This document shows positions 16,998 through 24,815 of a stretch of DNA of 64,000 nt, piece after piece. This DNA comes from JAKVCB01 sp965243695 (GTDB taxonomy: Bacteria > Planctomycetota > Planctomycetia > Pirellulales > Lacipirellulaceae). Both the position numbers and the translations under genes were made by a program. Position 1 is the first letter of the stretch. Every line of letters starts with the position of its first letter. The notes beneath the pieces were generated by a model. It made no database searches. It was not told where the DNA came from and was given only the letters and a program-made list of their open reading frames with translations. Location of the stretch: assembly GCA_965243695.1 (NCBI GenBank), contig CBDEWC010000037.1:1-64000 (forward strand). The letters run 5' to 3'.

Positions 16998-18077
16998 ATG
17001 AACCATCCTGCAATTGGACAATCCATCCACGACTTGGATACTCCTGCGCTGATTTTAGACCTGGATGTTTCCGACAGGAACATCCAGCAGATGGCGCAAT
17101 TTTTCAGTGATCGCCCAGCCCAGCTTCGACCACATTTTAAAAACCACAAATGCTCAGAATTGGCGATTCGGCAAATGAAGGCCGGTTCGGCCGTTGGTAT
17201 GACCTGTGCCAACATGGTTGAGGCAGAGGCACTTGCCCGAGCCGGGATTGACGATATTTTGATTGCCAATCAAATCCTGGGGCGGGAGAAAATTCGCCGC
17301 CTGGTGGATTTGGCTGGTAAGCTGAAAATTTCGGTTGCCATCGACGAACTTTCCCAGGCAGAGTTAATCTCCGAGGCAGCTTCCGCCGCTGGTGCGACGG
17401 TCGGGCTGCTCGTGGAAGTTGATGCGGGGATGGGTCGTTGTGGCGTGTCGCCAGGAGAACCGGCACTAGCTTTGGCAAAACAAGTTATGGATCTTCCGGG
17501 AACGGAATTTCGTGGCCTGCAAGCCTACGAAGGGCATTGCGTATTTATCGACGACCTGGCCGAGCGGACAGAAAAGACCCGCCGATCCATGATGCAAGCT
17601 GTCGAAACGCGTTATCTCCTGGAGGAAAACGGGCTACCGGTGGCCTGTTTGAGTGGTTGTTCTTCGTCGACCGCAAAAATCTCCGGTACGATGGAAGGTA
17701 TGACCGAGGTTCAGGCGGGAACCTATGCCACGATGGATTGGCGCTACCATCAGCTTATTCCTGAGTTCGATATTGCGCTTGCGCTTTTGGCGACCGTCAT
17801 CAGTCATCAGTCCGACAGAGCCGTACTCGATGCGGGGGTCAAGGCGTTGGGTGCAGAATTCGGACCCCCAAAAATCAACGGGGCTCCCGAGGCCGACATT
17901 CCTTTTTTTGGTGCCGAAGAACATTGCATCGTCAAGCAGGCACCCGACTGGAAGGTGGGGCAAACGGTGCAGGTCTATTGCAGTCATGCCTGCACAACCT
18001 GTAATCTTCACCCGCAGATATTTGTTCATCAAAACCAGCAGGTTGTCGACGTGTGGAAAACAGATGGCCGAGGGTAA
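16998..18077 (+). CDS. D-threonine aldolase / D-serine dehydratase-like (DSD1 family) PLP enzyme
   Basis: The ATG at 16998 has AAGGAAAGG about 12 bases upstream; an ATG 27 bases earlier is possible. The product is 359 residues. The N-terminal alanine-racemase-like barrel starts with LDTPALILDLDVSDRN, and RPHFKNHKC (about residue 45-53) contains the PLP-binding lysine. The C-terminal domain has CSHACTTCNLHP, where His and Cys ligate a divalent metal in D-serine dehydratase/D-threonine aldolase relatives. The family cleaves or dehydrates D-hydroxy amino acids. The gene is followed by a RidA-like gene, whose family hydrolyses the reactive enamines such dehydratases release, supporting D-amino acid catabolism. 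Confidence 0.85.
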   Translation: MNHPAIGQSIHDLDTPALILDLDVSDRNIQQMAQFFSDRPAQLRPHFKNHKCSELAIRQMKAGSAVGMTCANMVEAEALARAGIDDILIANQILGREKIRRLVDLAGKLKISVAIDELSQAELISEAASAAGATVGLLVEVDAGMGRCGVSPGEPALALAKQVMDLPGTEFRGLQAYEGHCVFIDDLAERTEKTRRSMMQAVETRYLLEENGLPVACLSGCSSSTAKISGTMEGMTEVQAGTYATMDWRYHQLIPEFDIALALLATVISHQSDRAVLDAGVKALGAEFGPPKINGAPEADIPFFGAEEHCIVKQAPDWKVGQTVQVYCSHACTTCNLHPQIFVHQNQQVVDVWKTDGRG

Positions 18078-18204
18078 AGCAGCATGTCGTAAACCGGTTA
18101 GACATGTTCGGTAACATCGGGTCGGGACAGGCATGTCCACAACCTGAAACCAGGGTTCCCCGCCACGGGTAACCATAGTCCACGGATTTTTCGAGGAGTC
18201 TATT

Positions 18205-18666
18205 ATGAGTGCTGATGCAAAATTTGCCGAACTTGGCCTGGAACTTCCTTCCGCTCCCAAGCCCGCTGGAGTCTACAAGCCGCTCGTGGTGACGGGCAGT
18301 TATTGTTATGTCTCCGGGCACGGACCGCTGTTGACAGACAACACGATGCTGAGCGGCCGTGTGGGGTCGGAAGTCGACCAGCAGGCCGGTTACGAGGCGG
18401 CGCGGCAAACCGGCCTGGCAATTCTGTCGACGCTAAAAGCCAGTTTCGGTTCGCTCGACAAGGTGCTGCGCGTGGTGAAAGTGCTTGGCATGGTCAATGC
18501 AGCGCCTGAGTTCACCGAACATCCTGCAGTTATCAATGGTTGCAGTGAACTCTTTGCAGAAATCTGGGGGGAAGAAAACGGCGTGGGAGCCCGTAGTGCG
18601 GTAGGCATGGGGTCGCTGCCGGGCAATATTTCCGTTGAAATTGAGGTGATTTTCGAACTGGCGTGA
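18205..18666 (+). CDS. RidA/YjgF-family protein (enamine/imine deaminase-like)
   Basis: 153 residues; GAGGAG lies 6 bases before the ATG. It matches the longer YjgF-like subgroup: LGLELPSAPKPAGVYKPLV at the start, VSGHGP, and the C-terminal GARSAVGMGSLPGNISVEIE, which contains the arginine that binds the carboxylate of the enamine in RidA. RidA proteins hydrolyse 2-aminoacrylate and related imines formed by PLP dehydratases. Its position about 130 bases after a DSD1-type PLP gene fits that role. The cytoplasmic location is inferred from the lack of a signal. Confidence 0.88.
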   Translation: MSADAKFAELGLELPSAPKPAGVYKPLVVTGSYCYVSGHGPLLTDNTMLSGRVGSEVDQQAGYEAARQTGLAILSTLKASFGSLDKVLRVVKVLGMVNAAPEFTEHPAVINGCSELFAEIWGEENGVGARSAVGMGSLPGNISVEIEVIFELA

Positions 18667-18700
18667 CTCGCGCCATTGCCGGCATGTCGAAAAACGGGCC

Positions 18701-19783
18701 TTAACTCGACGGCAAGTGTTCCCGGAAAAATCGCAGCCAGTTCCCGTGGAAGACCTTGTCGATATCTTCCTCGGAATATCCCCGCTCAAGCATCAGCGAT
18801 TCAACCGATTGGAGATCGGCAATCGATTTGATGTCTTCTGGCCGTTGGCTGGCTCCAAAACCACCGTCCAGATCACTGCCAATGGCAACGTAATCAGCAG
18901 AGCCGGCCAGCTGGCAGTAATGATCAATTTGATCGACCAGGGCTGCCAACGTTAATCCGTCTGGCAAGGTTCGGCCGATTTCCCAGCCCGCCTTCATCAT
19001 CCAGGCGTCGCAGGCAACGCCGATCACTGCCTGGCGTTGGACAAGTGCCTTGATTTGCTCATCGGTGAATTGTCGATCACCAGGCACCAGAGTGCGACAA
19101 TTAGTATGACTTGCCATGACCGCCCCACCAAAGGAATCGAGGGACTCATCAAAACTGCGGTCGTTCGAATGGGTCAGGTCCAGGATCATGCCGAGCGTTT
19201 CAATTTCGCGCAACAATTGTTTTCCTTTGGGAGTTAACCCCCCACTCCCGCCGGTGCCATCGCTGTAATGCCCCTGCCCGTAGTGCGCGAGAATCAGGCT
19301 GCGCAATCCCTCGTTCCACCAATAGGCTGCATGGGAGGGTTCAACAATCGGGTCGGCCCCTTCCATGGCAAGGATGTAGCCAATCGGGAGTTGATCGTCA
19401 CTTGTTTGATTCCACCGTTTCCAGATCTGGTCCAAATCGCCAGAGGTCCTGATTTGAAAAAGCTCCCCTTGTTGTTCTAAGATTCGGTAATACGCCAGCT
19501 GCCCGCTACCTGTTGCAAAGGCAATTTCCTGGGTTCCAAAATCGAGATCGCAACGCAAATGGCCGCTGGCCGGTTGCACTTCCCGTTTTGCCCGGCTCAG
19601 AATCGTTGCCAGACAAGCCCCTATGCGACCTCGGCGCATTTCGGGAAGACTCACGCAAGCGCTTTCGCGAGCTGCGGAATCGGTCATGCCGACTTCTCGT
19701 TGGTTAATGGTTTCAATAGTTTCTGTTTGATCGCGGTTGAACGACAGAGCGTTCCAAGCCAGATCCAGGTGGGCATCGATCAT
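18701..19783 (-). CDS. Membrane dipeptidase (peptidase family M19)
   Basis: The ATG at 19783 is used; a GTG nine bases upstream is an alternative. The 360-residue protein retains the metal ligands of renal dipeptidase: DAHLDLAW (H-x-D) at the N-terminus, the glutamate in ILAMEGADP (about 140), LDLTHSND and ASHTNCR histidines (about 215-235), and GSDLDGG aspartate (about 315). No signal peptide is visible, so it is probably cytoplasmic. Family members hydrolyse dipeptides, several preferring a D-residue at the C-terminal position. It converges on the RidA gene, with 34 bases between stops, and sits next to a D-amino acid enzyme. Confidence 0.88.
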   Translation of the reverse strand: MIDAHLDLAWNALSFNRDQTETIETINQREVGMTDSAARESACVSLPEMRRGRIGACLATILSRAKREVQPASGHLRCDLDFGTQEIAFATGSGQLAYYRILEQQGELFQIRTSGDLDQIWKRWNQTSDDQLPIGYILAMEGADPIVEPSHAAYWWNEGLRSLILAHYGQGHYSDGTGGSGGLTPKGKQLLREIETLGMILDLTHSNDRSFDESLDSFGGAVMASHTNCRTLVPGDRQFTDEQIKALVQRQAVIGVACDAWMMKAGWEIGRTLPDGLTLAALVDQIDHYCQLAGSADYVAIGSDLDGGFGASQRPEDIKSIADLQSVESLMLERGYSEEDIDKVFHGNWLRFFREHLPSS

Positions 19784-19882
19784 TAGTCGCACGATAGAGA
19801 GAACCTCGCAGTAAAAAATGTAATCTGGCAGTTGGCCGGGTTACGTGTCATAGAAATAAAAATACCTGGTCATTCCGCAAGG

Positions 19883-20710
19883 TTACTGTGCCAGAAAGAG
19901 CGGACAGCTGGTGTGTTGAATGACGTGGAGTGTGGTCTCACCAAAAATTCGGCGCAACAGCAGGTTTCGGTTGCTGTTGCCCATCACAATCAGGTCGGCC
20001 TTCCACTGCTGGGCATACGATAAGAGATTTGCATAGGCGTGCGCATCGACGTGCTTGGTGTCGACCTGGTAGCCATGGCGTTCACAATAGTAAGCAGCGT
20101 TCTCTAGGAGTTGCTTCGGTTCGCCGTGTGCGCCCTCAAAGGTGACAACCTGCAAGACAACGTCAGGCCAGAGGTGCATTTGCACAAACCGTTTCATCGC
20201 CTTTGCCGATTCCATCGACCCGCTGTAGGCAATCAGAACCCGGTGAATTTCACGTGGTTCCGCTGGGACCGTCAGCAGTGGCCTTACTCCCGCCTCGACA
20301 AGGCGAACAAGTTCCGCAGGAGGTTCATCGACCACCCCATGCTCAAACAAGTAGCTCAAGCCACACAGTACGAGATCGTGGTAACGGGCTTGATTCTCAA
20401 AAAACTCAAACGGATCCCCCTCGTCCCGTTCAACACGATGCGGAATACCAGCGGTCCCGCAGGCCGCGACAAATTTCTCTTGGATTTCTTGAATGGTTTT
20501 TTTGGCTTCGGTGATGCGGTGTTCACGTAATTCTGAGGCAGCCTCTCCTGCCCCGATGGGGACCGGGCCAGTTGCCCCCAGGCGGTCCACATCCAGGACG
20601 GTCATGCCTGTCAATTCAGCCTGGTGAATACGTGCCAGGCTGATCGCAGTTTCCGTTGCCGAGTCTGCGTGTTCTGCGTTTGCTAAACCAACAAGTATGC
20701 GACGAATCAT
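19883..20710 (-). CDS. Tandem universal stress protein (two UspA domains)
   Basis: The ATG at 20710 starts MIRRILVGLANAEHADSA, the classical Usp first strand; the open frame extends upstream without a suitable start. The 275-residue protein has two Usp domains. The first is about residues 1-145 (LTVPAEP at the end). The second starts IHRVLIAYSGSMES and ends with LIVMGNSNRNLLLRRIFGETT, a variant of the ATP-binding G-x-x-G-x9-G-S/T motif with GNSN in place of GxxG. UspA proteins are cytoplasmic stress and nucleotide-binding proteins. The neighbours give no clue to a specific partner. Confidence 0.88.
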   Translation of the reverse strand: MIRRILVGLANAEHADSATETAISLARIHQAELTGMTVLDVDRLGATGPVPIGAGEAASELREHRITEAKKTIQEIQEKFVAACGTAGIPHRVERDEGDPFEFFENQARYHDLVLCGLSYLFEHGVVDEPPAELVRLVEAGVRPLLTVPAEPREIHRVLIAYSGSMESAKAMKRFVQMHLWPDVVLQVVTFEGAHGEPKQLLENAAYYCERHGYQVDTKHVDAHAYANLLSYAQQWKADLIVMGNSNRNLLLRRIFGETTLHVIQHTSCPLFLAQ

Positions 20711-20980
20711 AGTGTCATTGTCCTGCACTGCACGGTCTTGCCTCAACCCCAACTTCCGGCCAGAGAGTTCTCCGGCGAGTTTCCCGGTGAGTCGGGTTGC
20801 CCTGTCACGATACTCGTCTTTGGTAGCGAGAACGACCCCCTTTGGCACGCAAAAGTTTGTTCTGGCCGGTCCGTCCAGCAGGATGACCGAAAAATGTTCT
20901 AAGACGCAAGGAAACGTCTCTTCGGTGGTAGGTTCTCTTGGTCTTTCTTTTGCGAGGGGCCGGTGCGCCGGTGCGGTAGT

Positions 20981-21088
20981 GGTTTGCTATGGGGTTTGCT
21001 ATGGGGTTTGCTGTGGGGTTTGCTGTGGGGCTTGCTGTGGGGCTTGCTGTGGGGCTTGCTGTGGGGCTTGCTGTGGGGCTTGCTGTGG
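20981..21088. repeat. Nine tandem 12-bp units at the 3' end of the multiheme cytochrome gene
   Basis: Units are GGCTTGCTGTGG, GGTTTGCTGTGG and, outermost, GGTTTGCTATGG. On the minus strand they encode QQAP or QQTP. In the last two units CAG has become TAG, creating the stop at 20999-21001, and the array runs 18 bases beyond it with a second in-frame TAG at 20987-20989. Confidence 0.95.
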
Positions 21089-23257
21089 GCGCGTCCTGCG
21101 CAGTCGTTCATAAATTTGCCCGGTACGGCGGTCACCAGGCCGTAACTGCTGCATTTTGTTCAGCGATTCAACGGCCTCTTCCCATTGGTGTCGACGTTCC
21201 TGCAACAGGGCAAGGGCCATCCGGAAATCATACGATTGCGGGGCCAACTCGCAGGCGGTTTGCAAGGCATCTTGGGCCTGGTCCAAATCGCCAAGTAAGA
21301 AATAGAGCAGGCCCAGTTGGTAGAAGGTCGGCCCGCTGTTGGGTAGCAGTTTGGCGTCGCGCTGGAGCAGTTCAAGTTCGTCGCGCCGTAGGGATTGGAT
21401 TTCTTCAGGGTTGCTGTCTTGGGATTCCAGGAGCGAGGCGAGCTGAGATCGGGGCCCGGTCAGGTAGGGCTCAAGACGCATTGCGGTGCGAAAGGACGCT
21501 TCAGCGCTTTTCGGGTTGGACAAGTTCCGGTCCAGGTTGCCCAGATTCATATGGACTCCGGCCCTTTCTGCATGGTTGGCCTGGGAATCGCGGTACTCCT
21601 TGATCACGCGGTCCAGTTGGGCGCGCTGCTGTGAGTTCAGCTCTGCGCCGGGCATGGTGGCCAGGCGCATGGCCGCAGCGAGTCGGACGGTGCGTTTCAG
21701 ATCGTGGAGCGCTGGTGCCAGATCTTTTTGAATTTGATGGATGTTGCTGATTGGAATACCACGCACGGCTGCCGCACGAACCAGGCCCGAAGGATGATCG
21801 AGACAACTGCGAAAGAGGCTGCGGTCGTCTGGGCCTGCTAATCCCGAAAATAAATCAAGGGCGGTCGCTTTTACAATGGCGGGTAAACGCTTGTTTTTGA
21901 TCACTTTCCTCAGCAATTTGTCCGCATCGCGATCGCCATTCCGCCCGGCAGCCAGGGCGTGAGCCCAGTGCGGGTCGTCGGCCCGTTTTGCTCCATACCA
22001 GTCGCGAACTTGCTGGGCAGCCCAGGCAGGAGTTTCCGCCGGTTCGGTATGGCAGTTATTGCAGGCGTTGGGGGTCCCCAATTCGACCGACAAGTCGGGG
22101 CGGGGAACCTGAAAACTGTGGTCGCGGCGCGGGTCGACGACCATGTACGTGTGAGCTGGCATGTGACACTCAACGCATTGGGCTCCGGCCGAACCGGTGG
22201 GGTGATGGTGGTGTGAGGGCGTATCGTATCGTCCCGGTTGGTGACATTGTCCGCAAAGTTGGTTTCCGGTGAACTTCAACTCGAGGGAATGCGGGTTGTG
22301 GCAATCGGTGCAGCGCACTCCCTTGGCGTGCATCTTGCTCTGCAGGAATGAGCCGTAGACATAAACTTCGTCCAGGATTTGGCCATCTGCGTGATATAAA
22401 CCTTCATGGAGAAGCGTCGGCTCGAAGTGGTCGAGGTAAGGATCCCCTGGACGGAAATTTGCGTGTACCATCGAACGGCGGGAGTGGCACGTGGCGCAGG
22501 TTTCGATTTCTGCAGTGGGATCTTTTCCCTTTAGGCGCGGAAGCCCATATCCCACATTGCGATCCCAAAAGAGCGTTCGATTCCTGGCCAGTTCCACATG
22601 CGTGCTCCCTGGGCCATGGCACGTTTCACAGCTTACGTCGATTTCGGAAAACGTTGTGTGGTACTCGTCTTGCGCCAAGTCGTAATTCTTTTGAAGATTG
22701 GTCGAGTGACATTCCGCACAGGTCGTATTCCAGTTTTGCGAGATACCGCTCCAGTGCATGGGATCTCCAGGTTCAATCCGCTCATCGAGCACGTCAGGCG
22801 GTGGCACATAGAACCACTCTCCCTGTTGGGTGTCCCAGGCGATTCTGAGTACCTGCACCCGCCCATCTTCAAATTGGACCATGTACTGCTGCAAAGGGTC
22901 GACACCGAAGGTGTAGGCAATTTCGTAATCGCGATGTTTTCCATCGGGGCCTTCGGTATTCACAAAGAATTGGTCGCCCTTGCGAAAAAATCGAGTGGTG
23001 ACCCCCATGCGAGTGAATGACGAATCGTTAAAGTCTCCCAGCACCGACTGCTCGGTTGCGACCTCCATTGCGTGGTCATGATGCGAACCTTGCCATTGCC
23101 GGGCCTGAGACTCGTGGCATTCGGCACAGGTGGCCCGTCCCACGTAGGTGGCACGTGAGACGGAATCTTCCGGGACGGCCACGTACCAGTCGCAGGTGGC
23201 GTAGAGACCACCTGCGATCAGCAGAATCGCAACAAGAATTAAGGGGGTTTTGCGCAA
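20999..23257 (-). CDS. Exported octaheme cytochrome c with HEAT and TPR repeats
   Basis: The frame starts at TTG 23257, with no ATG between it and the upstream in-frame stop; AGG lies nearby. The 752-residue product begins with a membrane/signal segment (LILVAILLIAGGLYA). Eight CxxCH heme sites occur between about residues 44 and 405: CAECH twice, then CETCH, CATCH, CTDCH, CGQCH, CVECH and CNNCH. HEAT-like helices (about 445-545) and TPR units (about 570-715, e.g. QLGLLYFLLGDLDQAQ) follow, and the C-terminus is a QQAP/QQTP repeat tail. The layout fits planctomycete multiheme cytochromes related to the cytochrome c554 group. A periplasmic electron-transfer role is probable; the partner is unknown. 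Confidence 0.88.
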   Translation of the reverse strand: MRKTPLILVAILLIAGGLYATCDWYVAVPEDSVSRATYVGRATCAECHESQARQWQGSHHDHAMEVATEQSVLGDFNDSSFTRMGVTTRFFRKGDQFFVNTEGPDGKHRDYEIAYTFGVDPLQQYMVQFEDGRVQVLRIAWDTQQGEWFYVPPPDVLDERIEPGDPMHWSGISQNWNTTCAECHSTNLQKNYDLAQDEYHTTFSEIDVSCETCHGPGSTHVELARNRTLFWDRNVGYGLPRLKGKDPTAEIETCATCHSRRSMVHANFRPGDPYLDHFEPTLLHEGLYHADGQILDEVYVYGSFLQSKMHAKGVRCTDCHNPHSLELKFTGNQLCGQCHQPGRYDTPSHHHHPTGSAGAQCVECHMPAHTYMVVDPRRDHSFQVPRPDLSVELGTPNACNNCHTEPAETPAWAAQQVRDWYGAKRADDPHWAHALAAGRNGDRDADKLLRKVIKNKRLPAIVKATALDLFSGLAGPDDRSLFRSCLDHPSGLVRAAAVRGIPISNIHQIQKDLAPALHDLKRTVRLAAAMRLATMPGAELNSQQRAQLDRVIKEYRDSQANHAERAGVHMNLGNLDRNLSNPKSAEASFRTAMRLEPYLTGPRSQLASLLESQDSNPEEIQSLRRDELELLQRDAKLLPNSGPTFYQLGLLYFLLGDLDQAQDALQTACELAPQSYDFRMALALLQERRHQWEEAVESLNKMQQLRPGDRRTGQIYERLRRTRPQQAPQQAPQQAPQQAPQQAPQQTPQQTP

Positions 23258-23382
23258 AGAAATGCCTGGTGGTGCCTTGGTCTCTGTGTGTCAGGAGGCG
23301 ATTGTCTGGCCCGTGGCCCGTGGTCCGTAGGGGCCATGGTCAGTTGGGGGGGAGCCTCTTTTTATTGTCTCCGGAGACGACG

Positions 23383-23527
23383 CTACTGACAACGGTTAGG
23401 AAAAACAGGATGAGCTGAAAAGCCGAATGGTCTCGCATTAGAATAGGCCACTATGAATAGCACAACCTTCAATCTGGATGGTGAAATTGCCGCAGTAGTT
23501 GGCGGGACAGGAGTCCTGGATGGGGCG
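23383..23527 (+). pseudogene. Truncated copy of the leader and 5' end of the SDR gene at 39794
   Basis: About 145 bases match 39723-39868 with roughly 11 mismatches by eye, covering about 70 bases upstream of the start and the first 25 or so codons. The copy has its own ATG at 23453 and encodes NLDGEIAAVVGGTGVLDGAP, compared with NLDGEIAVVVGGTGVLGGAM in the intact gene. After GCG the similarity stops, and the frame runs on into unrelated sequence to a TAG at 23630-23632. The rest of the SDR gene is missing. The upstream region is also duplicated, so the copy may still be transcribed. Confidence 0.85.
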
Positions 23528-23632
23528 CCAATCGAGCCGCCAGCGATTCTCAGAACGGGGTTCTTATTGTCTTCATTAAAGATTCCGACGGTGCTGTTGA
23601 AAGTGAGCTGTCCGTCAGAATTCACCAAGTAG

Positions 23633-23809
23633 ATGGCCGGTCCGTTTTTTCTGTTTTTCGAGAAGAAAAATATGGTCAGCAGCTTCTGCTTGCGGCGAGC
23701 AGTCGCGACACTTGGCGCATTTCAACGAATCAACTTCCCATACCTGCTGGATCAAAGCCGCCCAGTTGCGCGCCTGCCGGTGTCGGGTCGCATGGGTCTT
23801 GGTAAACAC
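23633..23809 (-). pseudogene. Possible C-terminal remnant of an IS91-type transposase
   Basis: The minus strand reads RNWAALIQQVWEVDSLKCAKC followed by a second Cys pair. This closely resembles the stretch W-A-x-L-I-x-x-V-x-E-V-D-x-L-x-C-x-x-C found at the C-terminal end of IS91-like transposases. Only about 55 codons remain, with no catalytic domain and no inverted repeats found, so it would be a dead fragment. It lies directly next to the truncated SDR copy, which fits a rearrangement site. The assignment rests on a short motif recalled from memory. Confidence 0.45.
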
Positions 23810-24042
23810 CTGACTTGTCTTCCCGACCGCATTCCAGCTTGCCGGGTGGTGCGTGAGGTTAGGTGGAGAGCAAACAATTGGAAATTCAGGTTTCTACGGG
23901 AACACGTTTAGCGAGTACAATATACGAGCAATTCGCAACAACGCGTCACCTCAAGTTACTACGCAATTATTTCCCCCCCAATCATTTTTCGCGGCGTTCA
24001 AATTTACCGTCCTGGCGACTGAATTTGAATGAAGGCAATGAC

Positions 24043-24804
24043 ATGAATCGACGCCCCTTCATTCTGATGCTGTTGGCCGTGGCGCTGGGTGGCGGCCTGC
24101 GAAACAGCTTTGCCCCGGCAGAAGATCTCGCTACGGGAGCGCTCGCCGGTGCAGGGAATTTAAATATTGAAAAATACCGAGCTGACGCCGTTGAGTTATG
24201 GGAGAGTGAGATCGCGAAACTGGAAGCCCGAGACAAGACGGAAACACACCCCGAAAACAGCATCCTGTTTGTCGGGAGTTCCAGTATCCGCATGTGGAAC
24301 GACATCGTCGCGGACATGGCTCCCTACCACGCGATTCAACGTGGGTATGGTGGAGCGAAGTGGTCCGATGTGGCCGTGTTCATTGATCGCCTTATTGCGC
24401 GACACAAGTTTCGTGCCGTAGTGTTTTTTGTCGCAAACGACATCTCCGGGGGGAACAATGACAAATCGGCTGAAGAAGTAGCCGCCCTTTTTTCCTACAT
24501 CCTGGGAAGGGTCAGGGAGCACAATGCCGAGGCACCCATCTTCTACGTCGCGGTGACACCCACTCCCGCCCGGTTCGGAGTTTGGCCGGAAATCAAAGCC
24601 GCAAACGTAGCGGCACGGGCTGTTTGCGAGCGTGCGAAAAGCACCTATTTTATCGGCACCGAAAGTGTGTTTCTGAATGCGAAGGGCAAGCCGCGGCCGG
24701 AACTCTTTCGCGCCGATAAGCTACACCAAAACCGGGAAGGATATGTCCGCTGGACTGCCGTGATCAAGTCGCACCTTGATGCCGTGCTGAACGGTGTGAA
24801 CTAA
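24043..24804 (+). CDS. Exported SGNH/GDSL-type hydrolase
   Basis: The ATG at 24043 is chosen because AAGG precedes it and it begins a signal peptide (MNRRPFILMLLAVALGGGL). The 253-residue protein has SGNH blocks: ILFVGSSSIRMW (nucleophile serine in a GSSS variant of GDS), RGYGGAKWSD (block II glycine), VVFFVANDIS (block III Asn in place of GxND) and DKLHQNREGY (catalytic Asp-x-x-His). The family contains esterases and carbohydrate deacetylases. Export and the neighbouring DUF4838 protein suggest polysaccharide processing, but the substrate is not determined. The gene converges on the DUF4838 gene with an 11-base gap. Confidence 0.85.
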   Translation: MNRRPFILMLLAVALGGGLRNSFAPAEDLATGALAGAGNLNIEKYRADAVELWESEIAKLEARDKTETHPENSILFVGSSSIRMWNDIVADMAPYHAIQRGYGGAKWSDVAVFIDRLIARHKFRAVVFFVANDISGGNNDKSAEEVAALFSYILGRVREHNAEAPIFYVAVTPTPARFGVWPEIKAANVAARAVCERAKSTYFIGTESVFLNAKGKPRPELFRADKLHQNREGYVRWTAVIKSHLDAVLNGVN

Positions 24805-24815
24805 AACCGGGGTTC

